From assembly GCA_963819975.1 (NCBI GenBank), contig CAWFYE010000002.1:310001-374000 (forward strand): a DNA stretch of 64,000 bases. Reading direction: 5' to 3'. The notes under the pieces are model-generated. The model had not been told where the DNA came from and did not search any database. It saw only the letters and a program-made list of their open reading frames with translations. The position numbers and the translations under genes are program-made. Every line of letters begins with the position of its first letter. The first letter of the stretch is position 1. The DNA comes from Palsa-1392 sp963819975. Lineage in GTDB: Bacteria > Verrucomicrobiota > Verrucomicrobiia > Chthoniobacterales > UBA10450. This document shows, in pieces, positions 9,040-16,969 of this stretch.

Positions 9040-10518
9040 TCAAAACTCCAGCGGGCGATTATCGAGGGCGCGGAGCGCCATCTGGCGGTCGTCGAAAGGG
9101 ATAGTGTGGTCGGAAAATTCCTGGTACGTCTCGTGACCCTTCCCGGCGATAAGGATGATGTCGCGCGGCTCAGCCAAGGCGATGGCGCGGGCGATTGCTT
9201 CCGTGCGATCCGCGACAGTTTCGAAATTCTCCGAACGAAAGCCTTTTTTCACGTCCGCGATGATGGCGAGAGGATCTTCTTTCCGCGGATTATCGGAGGT
9301 GATGATGCTGTAGTCGGCGTTTTGATCAGCCACTCGGCCCATCAGCGGGCGCTTTTGTTTGTCGCGGTCGCCGCCCGCGCCGAAGACGACGATGAGGCGG
9401 CGCGGCTCGAGCTCGCGGAGGGTCTTGAGGACATTGAGCAGTGCGTCGGGGGTATGTGCGTAGTCGACGAAAACCTGGAACTGACGTTTCGCCGGGACGA
9501 TCTCGAGCCGGCCCGGGACCTGGGGCGACTTGGCGAGACTGAGGACGGCCTCGCGCATGGTCACGCCTAACGAAGTGGCGGCGGCGAGGGCGGCCATCGC
9601 GTTCATGACATTAAAGCGGCCGATGAGCGGGACGCGGACGAGGTAGATTTTGCCGCCGGCGTCGAGCTGGAAAGAGGTGCCGCTGAATTCGGCCCGGTAA
9701 TTTGAAGCGCGGAAATCGGCCCGCGCGCTCATCCCGTAGGTGACCACCGGGATGTCGTCGCCGAGACGTTTCACGAGCCGCTCGCCGTAGCGATCGTCGA
9801 GGTTGATGACCGCGCTCGCCTCCTTCTTGTTAGGCTGATTCTTCAATCCGGTGAAGAGCCGCGCCTTCGACTCGAAGTAATTTTCCATCGTCTCGTGAAA
9901 ATCGAGATGGTCCTGGGTCAGGTTGGTGAAGACGGCGACGTCCCATTCCAGGCTCCGGGTGCGGTCTTGGGCGAGGGCGTGCGAGGAGACTTCCATGATG
10001 GCCGCTTTGCAGTCGGCGCCGGCCATCTGCGCGAGCATTTCCTGGAGATCGAGCGACTCGGGCGTGGTCCGCGTGGCCGGCAAAACGCGCTCGCCAATCT
10101 CGTAGCGCACGGTGCCGATCAATCCGCTGCGCAGCCCGGCGTTTTCGCAGATGTGCTTAATCAGGAAGGTGGTCGTCGTCTTGCCGTTCGTCCCGGTGAC
10201 GCCGGCCATCTTCAACCGGAGCGCGGGTTTTTTGAAAAAGGTAAACGCCAGGTCGGCGAGCGCGTCGCGACTGTTCTCGACCACGATGGAGGTGGCGCGG
10301 GAATGCGACTCCGGGCGTTCCACCACGATCGCCGACGCGCCTCTCTCGATCGCCTGTTCGGTGAACTTGTGGCCATCAACACTTGCGCCCCGAACCGCAA
10401 CGTAGAGGCCGTTTTTTTGCACCCGGCGCGAGTCGTAGAAGATGCCGTCGACCTCGCGGTCGAGCGGCCCGAGGACTTCCTGGACCGGAATGGAGTCGGC
10501 GAGAATTTTGAGCTGCAT
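9040..10518 (-). CDS. murE: MurE, UDP-MurNAc-L-Ala-D-Glu--diaminopimelate ligase
   Basis: The 492-residue ligase adds the third residue of the stem peptide. Visible are SRRVQKNGLYVAVRG, the P-loop GVTGTNGKTTTTFL, TQDHLDFH, DYAHTPDALLNVL, and the specificity motif SDNPRKEDP, in which the DNPR sequence is the family hallmark for meso-diaminopimelate. The product should thus be a DAP-type Gram-negative peptidoglycan. ATG 10518 is chosen because it gives the usual N-terminus; an in-frame ATG at 10560 would add 14 residues and overlap the ftsI stop. Neither has a clear ribosome binding site. A 9-mer copy at 9565-9573 reads Ser-Leu-Gly. Confidence 0.94.
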   Translation of the reverse strand: MQLKILADSIPVQEVLGPLDREVDGIFYDSRRVQKNGLYVAVRGASVDGHKFTEQAIERGASAIVVERPESHSRATSIVVENSRDALADLAFTFFKKPALRLKMAGVTGTNGKTTTTFLIKHICENAGLRSGLIGTVRYEIGERVLPATRTTPESLDLQEMLAQMAGADCKAAIMEVSSHALAQDRTRSLEWDVAVFTNLTQDHLDFHETMENYFESKARLFTGLKNQPNKKEASAVINLDDRYGERLVKRLGDDIPVVTYGMSARADFRASNYRAEFSGTSFQLDAGGKIYLVRVPLIGRFNVMNAMAALAAATSLGVTMREAVLSLAKSPQVPGRLEIVPAKRQFQVFVDYAHTPDALLNVLKTLRELEPRRLIVVFGAGGDRDKQKRPLMGRVADQNADYSIITSDNPRKEDPLAIIADVKKGFRSENFETVADRTEAIARAIALAEPRDIILIAGKGHETYQEFSDHTIPFDDRQMALRALDNRPLEF

Positions 10519-10546
10519 GAAGCGTGGACACGCGAGGCGCGGAAAG

Positions 10547-12313
10547 CTAACGACTGGCATTAGTTAAGGCGACTCGTCCGGCCGGGTTTCGCGTTCCAAT
10601 TTCCTCATGCGGCTCAAGATCGAGATACCGCGCCGCCTGTTCCGCGACGCGGGAAAAAATGGGTCCGGCGACCGTGCCGCCGTAATTTAGGTTGGGGTCT
10701 TTGGTGTGGGCGTCGTCGAGCACGACGAGGCCGACAAAAGCAGGATTCTCGGAAGGAAGAAAACCGCTGAATGAGACGACGTATTTGTTCTTTTCGTAAC
10801 CGCCGCCAGGAGCCGCTTTCTGGGCGGTGCCGGTTTTGCCGGAGATGGTAAACCCGGGGACGGCCGCTTCGGCCGCAGTTCCACGTTTGCTCACCACCCC
10901 GCGCAGAGCGAGGGCGATCTGCGAGGCCGTCTCCGGTGAGATCACTTGCCTAACAACACTCGGTTTGAGGTCGCCAGTGACCTTGCCCTTGTCGTCGATG
11001 ATCGTCTTGACGATGCGCGGTTGGACCAGTTTGCCGCCGTTCGCGACAGTCGCCATCGCCATTGCCATCTGCAGAGGAGTCACGCCCACTTCCTGCCCCA
11101 TCGGGATGCGAGTGATGGATATCTTGCTCCAGCTCCGCGGTGGATGAACCATCCCGCGAATTTCGCCCGGCAGCTCGATCCCGGTGCGGTCGCCAAACCC
11201 GAAACGGCGGATGTACTCGTAAAACTTCTGTTCCCCCAACATGCAGGCCAATTTGGCGGCGCCGATGTTGCTCGAGTGGACGAGAATGTCCCGCACGCTG
11301 AGATCGCCGTAGCCCTTGTGGCCGTGATCGTGCAGCGGTTTGCCGAAGACGTTCCAGACGCCGTTCTCGCAGAAGATCATCGAGTCGAGGTTGACCTTCT
11401 GCTCGTTGAGCGCGGCGGCCGCGGTCACGATTTTGAAAGTCGAGCCCGGTTCCATCATGTCGATAATGGCGCGGTTTTTCATCTGCTCCGGTTTCGCTTC
11501 GGAACGGAGATTGAGATCGAAGTTCGGCCGGTTTGCCATCGCCAGGATCTCGCCCGTCTGGGGGCGGATCAGGATGATCGTCGCCTTGGCCGGCGTGTAT
11601 TCGCGCATCGCGGCGTCGAGCTCGTTTTCGACGATCGTCTGCAATCCCATGTCGATCGTGAGGTGGACCTGGCAGCCGTTGCGCGGAGCCCGTTCCAGCC
11701 CGCGGTAGAGGACGATTTCGCGACCCTGCGCATCGCGCTCGATGTAGCGATAACCGTCCTCCCCCCGCAAATATTGGTTCATCGAGGCTTCCACGCCCTG
11801 GATGCCCTCCTGATGGAAGTTGGAAAACCCGATGACGTGACAGAGCATCGGACCATTCGGGTAAACCCGGACCGTCCCGCGTTCGCAGCGGATGCCGCGC
11901 AGCTTTTCCTGCCGCAGAGTTTTCTCGAGAACCCGGGCGTCGGCGTCAGGCACCTCGCGTTTCAGGACAATATACGGACGGTGGCTCGCGATCTTCTCCG
12001 CGATCTCGTGAGGCGGAAGGTGCAGGGTATCGGCGAGGATCGGGATGAGAGCCGCGGCGTTGGTGATGAGCGTGCCGTCGGCCACGATGGTCGCGACCGG
12101 GACGTTTTGGGCAAGCACCTCATTGCCAGCGTCGTAGATCGCACCCCGCTCGGCTGGAATGACATTGCGCCCGACGTTCTTGTCTGCGGCCAATCGGGTG
12201 TAGTAGTCGTGCATCACCAACTGGAGATAAATCAGCCGGTAGGAAAAGATGCTGAAGAGGAACGCGAAGAAAACGCAGACCAGCGCGCAACGAGTTCGGC
12301 TATTCCAGTTCAT
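10547..12313 (-). CDS. ftsI: FtsI/PBP3-type peptidoglycan DD-transpeptidase
   Basis: A 588-residue class B penicillin-binding protein: a short cytoplasmic tail, one membrane anchor (about residues 10-32), a dimerisation/pedestal domain with AERGAIYD, and a transpeptidase domain. The catalytic triad of motifs is present: S291-T-F-K294, S347-S-N, and K493-T-G-T. No C-terminal PASTA repeats are seen. It is expected to cross-link septal peptidoglycan together with FtsW. The start overlaps the ftsL stop as ATGA. The stop codon TAG lies in a 9-mer-like sequence (GTCGTTAGC, 10546-10554). Confidence 0.94.
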   Translation of the reverse strand: MNWNSRTRCALVCVFFAFLFSIFSYRLIYLQLVMHDYYTRLAADKNVGRNVIPAERGAIYDAGNEVLAQNVPVATIVADGTLITNAAALIPILADTLHLPPHEIAEKIASHRPYIVLKREVPDADARVLEKTLRQEKLRGIRCERGTVRVYPNGPMLCHVIGFSNFHQEGIQGVEASMNQYLRGEDGYRYIERDAQGREIVLYRGLERAPRNGCQVHLTIDMGLQTIVENELDAAMREYTPAKATIILIRPQTGEILAMANRPNFDLNLRSEAKPEQMKNRAIIDMMEPGSTFKIVTAAAALNEQKVNLDSMIFCENGVWNVFGKPLHDHGHKGYGDLSVRDILVHSSNIGAAKLACMLGEQKFYEYIRRFGFGDRTGIELPGEIRGMVHPPRSWSKISITRIPMGQEVGVTPLQMAMAMATVANGGKLVQPRIVKTIIDDKGKVTGDLKPSVVRQVISPETASQIALALRGVVSKRGTAAEAAVPGFTISGKTGTAQKAAPGGGYEKNKYVVSFSGFLPSENPAFVGLVVLDDAHTKDPNLNYGGTVAGPIFSRVAEQAARYLDLEPHEEIGTRNPAGRVALTNASR

Positions 12314-12678
12314 GGGCGACTGCGCTGGTTGGCGACCGGCTGGACTTCGTCCTCACCAGTGGGATGGGCGTTGGAATTCAGCCTAACGATGCTTTGTTCC
12401 GTGATCGGAATCATCTTTAGATAGCCTTCCTTAAGCCGTCGTTGCAGGGCAGTGCGGGAGGTAAGCGCGGCGATCTGCACCTTGGCGTCCTCGTTCTGGA
12501 TGCGAGTGGCGATTAACTCCTGCTCGAGCGCGCGGCGTTGCACGCCTTGGTGGTGGAGCTGGACGGTGAGGTAGACGTAGCTCAGCCCGGTGGCGGCGAG
12601 AAAAGTCACGATCACGATCCAGCGCGCGAGGGCCGGGGCGTCGATCGGGTTGTAATTCTTGCGCCGGCGCCGGTTCAT
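12310..12678 (-). CDS. ftsL: FtsL-like small bitopic division protein
   Basis: A 122-residue protein with a basic N-terminus (M-N-R-R-R-R-K), one membrane span (about 22-42, IVIVTFLAATGLSYVYL) and a periplasmic heptad-like coiled-coil segment (about 45-95). Sequence alone does not identify it, but topology, size and the position between rsmH and ftsI are those of FtsL. Both ends are ATGA overlaps, with rsmH upstream and ftsI downstream. A 9-mer copy (12381-12389) encodes Val-Arg. Confidence 0.78.
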   Translation of the reverse strand: MNRRRRKNYNPIDAPALARWIVIVTFLAATGLSYVYLTVQLHHQGVQRRALEQELIATRIQNEDAKVQIAALTSRTALQRRLKEGYLKMIPITEQSIVRLNSNAHPTGEDEVQPVANQRSRP

Positions 12679-13601
12679 CCGATCCTTTCTGCGACGCGCA
12701 GCTTGGCGCTGCGCGACCGTGGGTTGGCTCGCTGTTCGACTGCGTCGGGTTCGACCGGTTTCGAGGTGATGAGCCGCAGAGAATAATCGAGATTCGGTCG
12801 CGGCTCGGGCCATTCCGGCCGGTCGAGAAACTCGCGGCTCCGGTCGCGGAAGAAATTCTTCACAATCCGGTCCTCGAGAGAATGAAAAGTGATGACCGCG
12901 ATCCGGCTGCCAGGTTCGAGGCGACTGGTGAGAGCGAGAAGACCTTCCTCGAGGGCGTCCAGTTCGTCGTTCACTTCCATCCGCAAGGCTTGGAAAACCT
13001 GCGTCGCGGGGTGACGACGGCCGTGGCGGCCGACGATTTTCTCGATCGCTTTGGCCAGAGCGAGTGTTTCGCGAAAAGGCGTTTCCTTGCGCAGCTTCAC
13101 GATCTGGCTTGCGATGCGACGCGCGGCCGGCTCTTCGCCCAGTTCGCGAAAAATATTTGTCAGCTCTTCTTCGGTGTAGCTGTTGACGACTTCGGCCGCG
13201 GTCAGCTCGCGTCGCGGATCCATCCGCATGTCGAGCGGGCCGTTGCGCATGAGGCTGAAACCGCGATCGGCGTTTTCCAACTGCCGCGAGGAAACGCCGA
13301 GATCGAGAAGCGCTCCGCCGATTTGCGCAATCCCGAGTCCATCGAGAACGTAGCCTGCATCGCGGAAATTCGCTCGGTGCAGAGTGACGCGGCTTCCAAA
13401 ATTCGCCAGGCGCGCGCCCGCGAATTCGAGCGCGTCGGGATCCTGATCAAGTGCCAGGACATCGGCTCCGGTGCGCAAAATCGCCTCGGTATGACCGCCG
13501 CCGCCGCAGGTGCCGTCAAGAATGAGAGAGCCCGGTCGCGGCGCGAGCAGCTCGATCGCTTCGGTCGCGAGCACCGGGCGGTGATAGGTGAAGTCTTCCA
13601 T
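12675..13601 (-). CDS. rsmH: RsmH (MraW), 16S rRNA m4C1402 methyltransferase
   Basis: The 308-residue SAM-dependent methyltransferase modifies N4 of C1402 in 16S rRNA. Motifs: YHRPVLATEAIELL at the N-terminus, the SAM loop DGTCGGGGHTEAIL, LDLGVSSRQLE, RGFS, FQALRMEVNDEL and TFHSLEDRIVKNFF. Start 13601 is chosen over the longer frame from 13676 because a strong Shine-Dalgarno GAGGAGG sits about 8 nt before it and it gives the family length, while 13676 has no such site. Confidence 0.95.
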   Translation of the reverse strand: MEDFTYHRPVLATEAIELLAPRPGSLILDGTCGGGGHTEAILRTGADVLALDQDPDALEFAGARLANFGSRVTLHRANFRDAGYVLDGLGIAQIGGALLDLGVSSRQLENADRGFSLMRNGPLDMRMDPRRELTAAEVVNSYTEEELTNIFRELGEEPAARRIASQIVKLRKETPFRETLALAKAIEKIVGRHGRRHPATQVFQALRMEVNDELDALEEGLLALTSRLEPGSRIAVITFHSLEDRIVKNFFRDRSREFLDRPEWPEPRPNLDYSLRLITSKPVEPDAVEQRANPRSRSAKLRVAERIG

Positions 13602-13682
13602 ATCCTGCGCCTCCTCGTTGATCAGCAGCGGACCGGTCGCGAAGCGGATGGGCCGTTCAAATAACAGTGCGTTCATCGGCGG

Positions 13683-14141
13683 CTAGAGTCCGACCATGTT
13701 GGCGACGTGCTGATAAGTGGGATGCTCCTCGGTATGGGCGAGCTCGCGACGTTTGAGATTCCAGATCTCGAAACGCCCGCGCCCGCCGACGAGGGCGATC
13801 TCGCGTTTCAGGTCGAGTTTCTTGCAAAGATCATCCGGCAGGACGAGGCGGCCCTGTTTGTCGGAGGCGCCGTGCTGAGCCTGGGAATGGAGCTGGCGCA
13901 AATAGATGCGCAGATCGCTCGGCGAAATATTCGGGAAATTTTCGGCCGCGGCACTGATCCGCTCGAATTCGGTTGGCGGCATGACGAGCAGAAACTGCCC
14001 GCTCGGTTCGGGGACCATGATGAACTCCTCGCCCCCTCCGTTGCGCCGCCAGCGCGAAGGGATTGTGACGCGATGTTTGTCGTCGAGTTGATGACGAAAT
14101 TCTCCCGCGTAAAAAACTGAGTTTGAAGAGGCCGAATTCAT
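13683..14141 (-). CDS. mraZ: MraZ, transcriptional regulator of the dcw operon
   Basis: A 152-residue protein with two AbrB-like/SpoVT-type MraZ halves: the first has GEFRHQLDDKHRVTIPSRWR, the second SDKQGRLVLPDDL. MraZ forms a ring-shaped oligomer, binds direct repeats upstream of its own gene, and represses dcw transcription in E. coli. Three matching boxes are present just upstream of this gene (separate entry). It is the first gene of the minus-strand operon; no obvious Shine-Dalgarno precedes its ATG. Confidence 0.95.
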   Translation of the reverse strand: MNSASSNSVFYAGEFRHQLDDKHRVTIPSRWRRNGGGEEFIMVPEPSGQFLLVMPPTEFERISAAAENFPNISPSDLRIYLRQLHSQAQHGASDKQGRLVLPDDLCKKLDLKREIALVGGRGRFEIWNLKRRELAHTEEHPTYQHVANMVGL

Positions 14142-14164
14142 ACCGCAGGAGAATTATTCCAATT

Positions 14165-14194
14165 TAATCCACTTCCCCCCACTTTAAACCACTA
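14165..14194 (-). promoter_or_regulatory. Three tandem MraZ-box-like repeats
   Basis: On the plus strand CCACT occurs at 14169, 14179 and 14189; read toward mraZ this is AGTGG three times at exactly 10-bp steps, one per helical turn. Known MraZ operators are direct repeats of about 10 bp containing GTG or TGGG. The boxes lie 24-52 bp before the mraZ start and overlap the predicted -10 element, a position that suits repression. The function is inferred from spacing and location. Confidence 0.7.
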
Positions 14195-14211
14195 CGCATT
14201 TCACGGGTCAA
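14183..14211 (-). promoter_or_regulatory. Sigma-70-type promoter of the dcw operon
   Basis: Read on the minus strand: TTGACC (14211-14206) as -35, a 17-bp spacer, and TTTAAA (14188-14183) as -10. The -35 matches five of six consensus bases and the spacing is ideal; the -10 is weaker. It lies about 45-70 bp upstream of the mraZ ATG and overlaps the MraZ-like boxes. Confidence 0.55.
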
Positions 14212-14268
14212 TAAAATAAATGCCGGTTTGCGTGCTTTTCTTTGGCCCCGTAAATTCCGGCCCCGCCC

Positions 14269-14745
14269 ATGTTTCGACCTTTTCTTACGCTGAGCGTCGC
14301 TTCTGCGATTTGCGGAAGCAGCCTTCTCGCGCTCGCGCAATCGGGCCATGACGCCGTCCGGGTGACCGTAACGATGAACCCCGACGGATCGAAGACCGTC
14401 TACCAAACCGACGGTGCCAATCGTCGCTCAACCGCGACCACGACGGGGGCAAACGGGAAAGCGCAGGGGAAGATTATTTACAAACTGGATGCGGAAGGCC
14501 GCTATGAAAGCGGCGAAGTCTTTGCGGCCAACGGCAGTTTGCGTTTTAAAACTCGCTACCGTTGCGACGCGGCCGGCCATCTTCTTGAGGAAACGCAGTT
14601 GGCAAAGGATGGCTCGGTCCAGAACCGGATTGTCTACAGTTATGACGCTTCCGGTCACTCCGCCGGCTATGCGGTTTATGATGGTGATGGCCGTTTGCTC
14701 GGACGCACAACCGCAAAAAAGCCCGCCGCCCGCGGCAAACCCTGA
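14269..14745 (+). CDS. Secreted protein with YD-repeat-like segments, unknown function
   Basis: A 158-residue protein with a signal peptide (about residues 1-23, ending ALA-Q). The mature part shows repeated short strands of the type Y-x-x-D-A-x-G (YKLDAEGRYESG, YRCDAAGHLLEE, YSYDASGHSAGY, YDGDGRLLG), resembling the YD repeats of RHS-like proteins but on a small scale. The C-terminus is Lys/Arg/Ala rich. It is transcribed divergently from mraZ, sharing a 127-bp spacer. No function can be assigned. Confidence 0.7.
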   Translation: MFRPFLTLSVASAICGSSLLALAQSGHDAVRVTVTMNPDGSKTVYQTDGANRRSTATTTGANGKAQGKIIYKLDAEGRYESGEVFAANGSLRFKTRYRCDAAGHLLEETQLAKDGSVQNRIVYSYDASGHSAGYAVYDGDGRLLGRTTAKKPAARGKP

Positions 14746-14828
14746 ATGCAAAGCCACTCTCGTTCACTCGTTAGGTCTTCCCTCGTGCCACTTGCCAGCG
14801 AGGGTAAAGAGAGTTATCAGGTCTTCGC

Positions 14829-15503
14829 ATGATCGATTACATCCAGAAGGGTGGTCTGCTCATGTGGCCAATTCTGGTCTGCAGCATCATCTCGATCGCC
14901 GTCTTCGCGGAACGGCTTTTCTACTTTCATCGCGCCACCATTCACGTCGGTGAATTCCTCCAGGGGCTCTCCAATCTCCTGCAACGGCGCAATTTCGCCG
15001 AGGCGCTACATGAATGCGCCGGCACTCCCGGCCCGGTGGCGCGCGTCATCCACTCGGCCATCATTCGCCACGAGGCGCCCCGCGCCGAACTGCGCGAGAT
15101 CGTGCAGGAAGCCGGCCAGCTCGAGGTCCCAAAGCTGGAACGCTTTCTCGGCGTCCTTGCAACCCTTGCTTACCTGACTCCGCTCATTGGTTTGTTAGGC
15201 ACAGTCGCCGGGATGATCGAAGCTTTCGGGATGGTTTCCTCGAATGGCGGTTACGCGACCGTGACGGAACTATCGACCGGGATTTACAAGAGCCTTCTCA
15301 CGACCGCTGCCGGCCTGGTCGTCGCGACTCCGACTTTTGTCGGTTACAGTTATCTCTCTTCGCGAGTCAACACCTTGCTCCACGACATGGAGCGTGCCGG
15401 GATCGAAGTCGTTCATATGCTGACCGACCACGCGCCTTCGGCCGAGATCATCAGCTTTCAACAGGCGCAGGAAAAAGAAGCGCTCCGCCGAGGGGAGCGC
15501 TAG
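14829..15503 (+). CDS. TolQ/ExbB/MotA-type proton channel protein
   Basis: A 224-residue inner-membrane protein: one membrane segment near the N-terminus (about 11-30), a long cytoplasmic loop, then two membrane segments (about 110-135 and 155-180) separated by GLLGTVAGMIEAF. This arrangement and the GT-V-GMI motif define the MotA/TolQ/ExbB family, which uses the proton gradient to energise an outer-membrane-linked partner. The TolR/ExbD and TonB-like genes follow directly. Whether it serves Tol-Pal or TonB uptake cannot be decided from sequence. Confidence 0.88.
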   Translation: MIDYIQKGGLLMWPILVCSIISIAVFAERLFYFHRATIHVGEFLQGLSNLLQRRNFAEALHECAGTPGPVARVIHSAIIRHEAPRAELREIVQEAGQLEVPKLERFLGVLATLAYLTPLIGLLGTVAGMIEAFGMVSSNGGYATVTELSTGIYKSLLTTAAGLVVATPTFVGYSYLSSRVNTLLHDMERAGIEVVHMLTDHAPSAEIISFQQAQEKEALRRGER

Positions 15504-15546
15504 TCTCCCGGGCGGAGCGATCCTTCGTTCTCGCGCCTAACGAGAA

Positions 15547-15951
15547 ATGAAGCTTTCCCGAACGAGCAGCATCAGCTTCGGCTGGCTTTACGTTTTCCCG
15601 CTCCTCGATGTGGTTTTTCTCCTCATCTTTTTCTTTCTTCTCAGCTCGAGTTTCGTTCTTCAGCCGGGGATCGCGGTCACCGTCCCGTTTTCGCGTTTCA
15701 CCCTCGGCCCGCAGCCGAACCAGCAGATCATCAGCATTACGGCCGGCCCGAACCCGGCGATCTATTTGCGTGATCAAAAAGTCACGCTCGACCAGCTCGG
15801 TCCAGCGCTCGACATCACGAAGCGTGAAGGCCGCTCAATTGTGATCAAGGCTGATCGGCGCGTTTCCTACGATCTGGTCATGGCAGTCACGAATGCGGCC
15901 CTCGAGCGCGGGATCACCTCGGTCGCGCTCGCCACCACACCTCAACAGTGA
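15547..15951 (+). CDS. TolR/ExbD-family biopolymer transport protein
   Basis: A 134-residue bitopic protein: short cytoplasmic tail, one membrane segment (about 14-36, containing PLLDVVFLLIFFFLL with the conserved proton-relay Asp), and a small periplasmic domain ending in VIKADRRVSYDLVMAVTNAA, typical of the family. It would form the proton channel with the preceding protein. Its end overlaps the TonB-like gene by four bases (GTGA). A 9-mer copy lies just upstream (15535-15543), inside a small inverted repeat TTCTCG/CGAGAA. Confidence 0.88.
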   Translation: MKLSRTSSISFGWLYVFPLLDVVFLLIFFFLLSSSFVLQPGIAVTVPFSRFTLGPQPNQQIISITAGPNPAIYLRDQKVTLDQLGPALDITKREGRSIVIKADRRVSYDLVMAVTNAALERGITSVALATTPQQ

Positions 15952-16730
15952 GCGCGGAGAGTTACGTTACCGGCCCCGGTGGTTTGCTTTTCCATTGGGA
16001 ACGCCCGCGCCGGCGGAAAGTCGCGATCGCAGGGTTCCTCGCCGCCTCCGCCGCACTCCACGCCCTCTGCTTTTACCTTTTCCAGGTCGTCTATCCACCG
16101 GCCATTTCGCTTTTGCCGCCTCCGGCGCAGGTCAGTCTGATTGCACCGAACTCGGCGGAGGCCCGGAACTTTTTGAATTGGCTCGAAGCGGAAGACCCCG
16201 CCCTCGCTTCGCAAACCCAGCGTCCTGCCGATGCGCGCGCCTTTCAGCTTCCGAAGCTCGCGCACGTGCCCTCTTATCTTTCTGTTCCGCCGAAACTGAA
16301 GGAATTGCCGGCCCGCAAGATCCCAACCGCCGCTCCGTCCGCCATGCCACCGGCACCTGTCCTGGTGCCAGTGGCGCCGAATCCCGGAGCGCCGCAGCCG
16401 GCGCCGACAGTTTTGACCGTCACCGCTGATCTGAAAGAAGTTCCGGTCACGCATCCGGAATTGAAGTTCCGGACTTCTTTGCGTGACGCCCCGGAAAGTG
16501 CGCGTTTTCGGATCGCGATCGACTCGTTAGGCGCGATCCGTTACACCTTTCTCGAGCAATCATCCGGCGACACGGCACTCGATGAACAGGCGCGACAAGC
16601 GCTCGCTCTCAGCCGATTCGCGCCGATTAGAAAAACGGTTTCCGCAGATGGACTGCGCTGGGCGAGCGCGACGTTTGAGTTTGGGACAGATCTCGCGATG
16701 CCGCCGAGCGCGCCGGAGCGCGGGCCGTGA
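15948..16730 (+). CDS. TonB-like energy transducer
   Basis: A 260-residue protein starting with GTG that overlaps the preceding stop codon. It has one N-terminal membrane anchor (about 28-48), a proline-rich periplasmic linker (about 115-165) and a C-terminal TonB-like domain (about 180-245, with LDEQARQALALSRFAPI). Such proteins carry energy from an ExbB/ExbD-type complex to outer-membrane transporters. The gene order supports this role. The 9-mer at 16524-16532 encodes Ser-Leu-Gly. Confidence 0.75.
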   Translation: MSAESYVTGPGGLLFHWERPRRRKVAIAGFLAASAALHALCFYLFQVVYPPAISLLPPPAQVSLIAPNSAEARNFLNWLEAEDPALASQTQRPADARAFQLPKLAHVPSYLSVPPKLKELPARKIPTAAPSAMPPAPVLVPVAPNPGAPQPAPTVLTVTADLKEVPVTHPELKFRTSLRDAPESARFRIAIDSLGAIRYTFLEQSSGDTALDEQARQALALSRFAPIRKTVSADGLRWASATFEFGTDLAMPPSAPERGP

Positions 16731-16966
16731 TCCGGGTTAGCCTGGCCGCGTTGGTCACGATTTATCTGCTGCTTTTTCTTGCGGCGGTTTTTCTCCTCTG
16801 GATATTTGACGAGTGGAATCGTCGACGCCGTGAGCAGCGGGCGCTGCGCTACCGGCTACGGTGTGTGATTTGCGCATTCGAGTTCGAAGACCGAACGCCG
16901 ACGCTTCTGCCCCGTTGTCCGCGCTGCGGCAGCCTGAACGAACGTTTTAAACTGGATCGTATTTAA
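16727..16966 (+). CDS. Small membrane-anchored zinc-ribbon protein
   Basis: A 79-residue protein with one N-terminal membrane segment (about 7-26), a basic stretch (RRRREQ) and two CxxC pairs (CVIC near 46-49 and CPRC near 65-68), which look like a zinc ribbon. It begins with a GTG overlapping the TonB-like stop and lies three bases before guaB3, so it is probably co-transcribed with both. Function unknown; a redox or regulatory role would be speculation. Confidence 0.7.
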   Translation: MIRVSLAALVTIYLLLFLAAVFLLWIFDEWNRRRREQRALRYRLRCVICAFEFEDRTPTLLPRCPRCGSLNERFKLDRI

Positions 16967-16969
16967 ATC

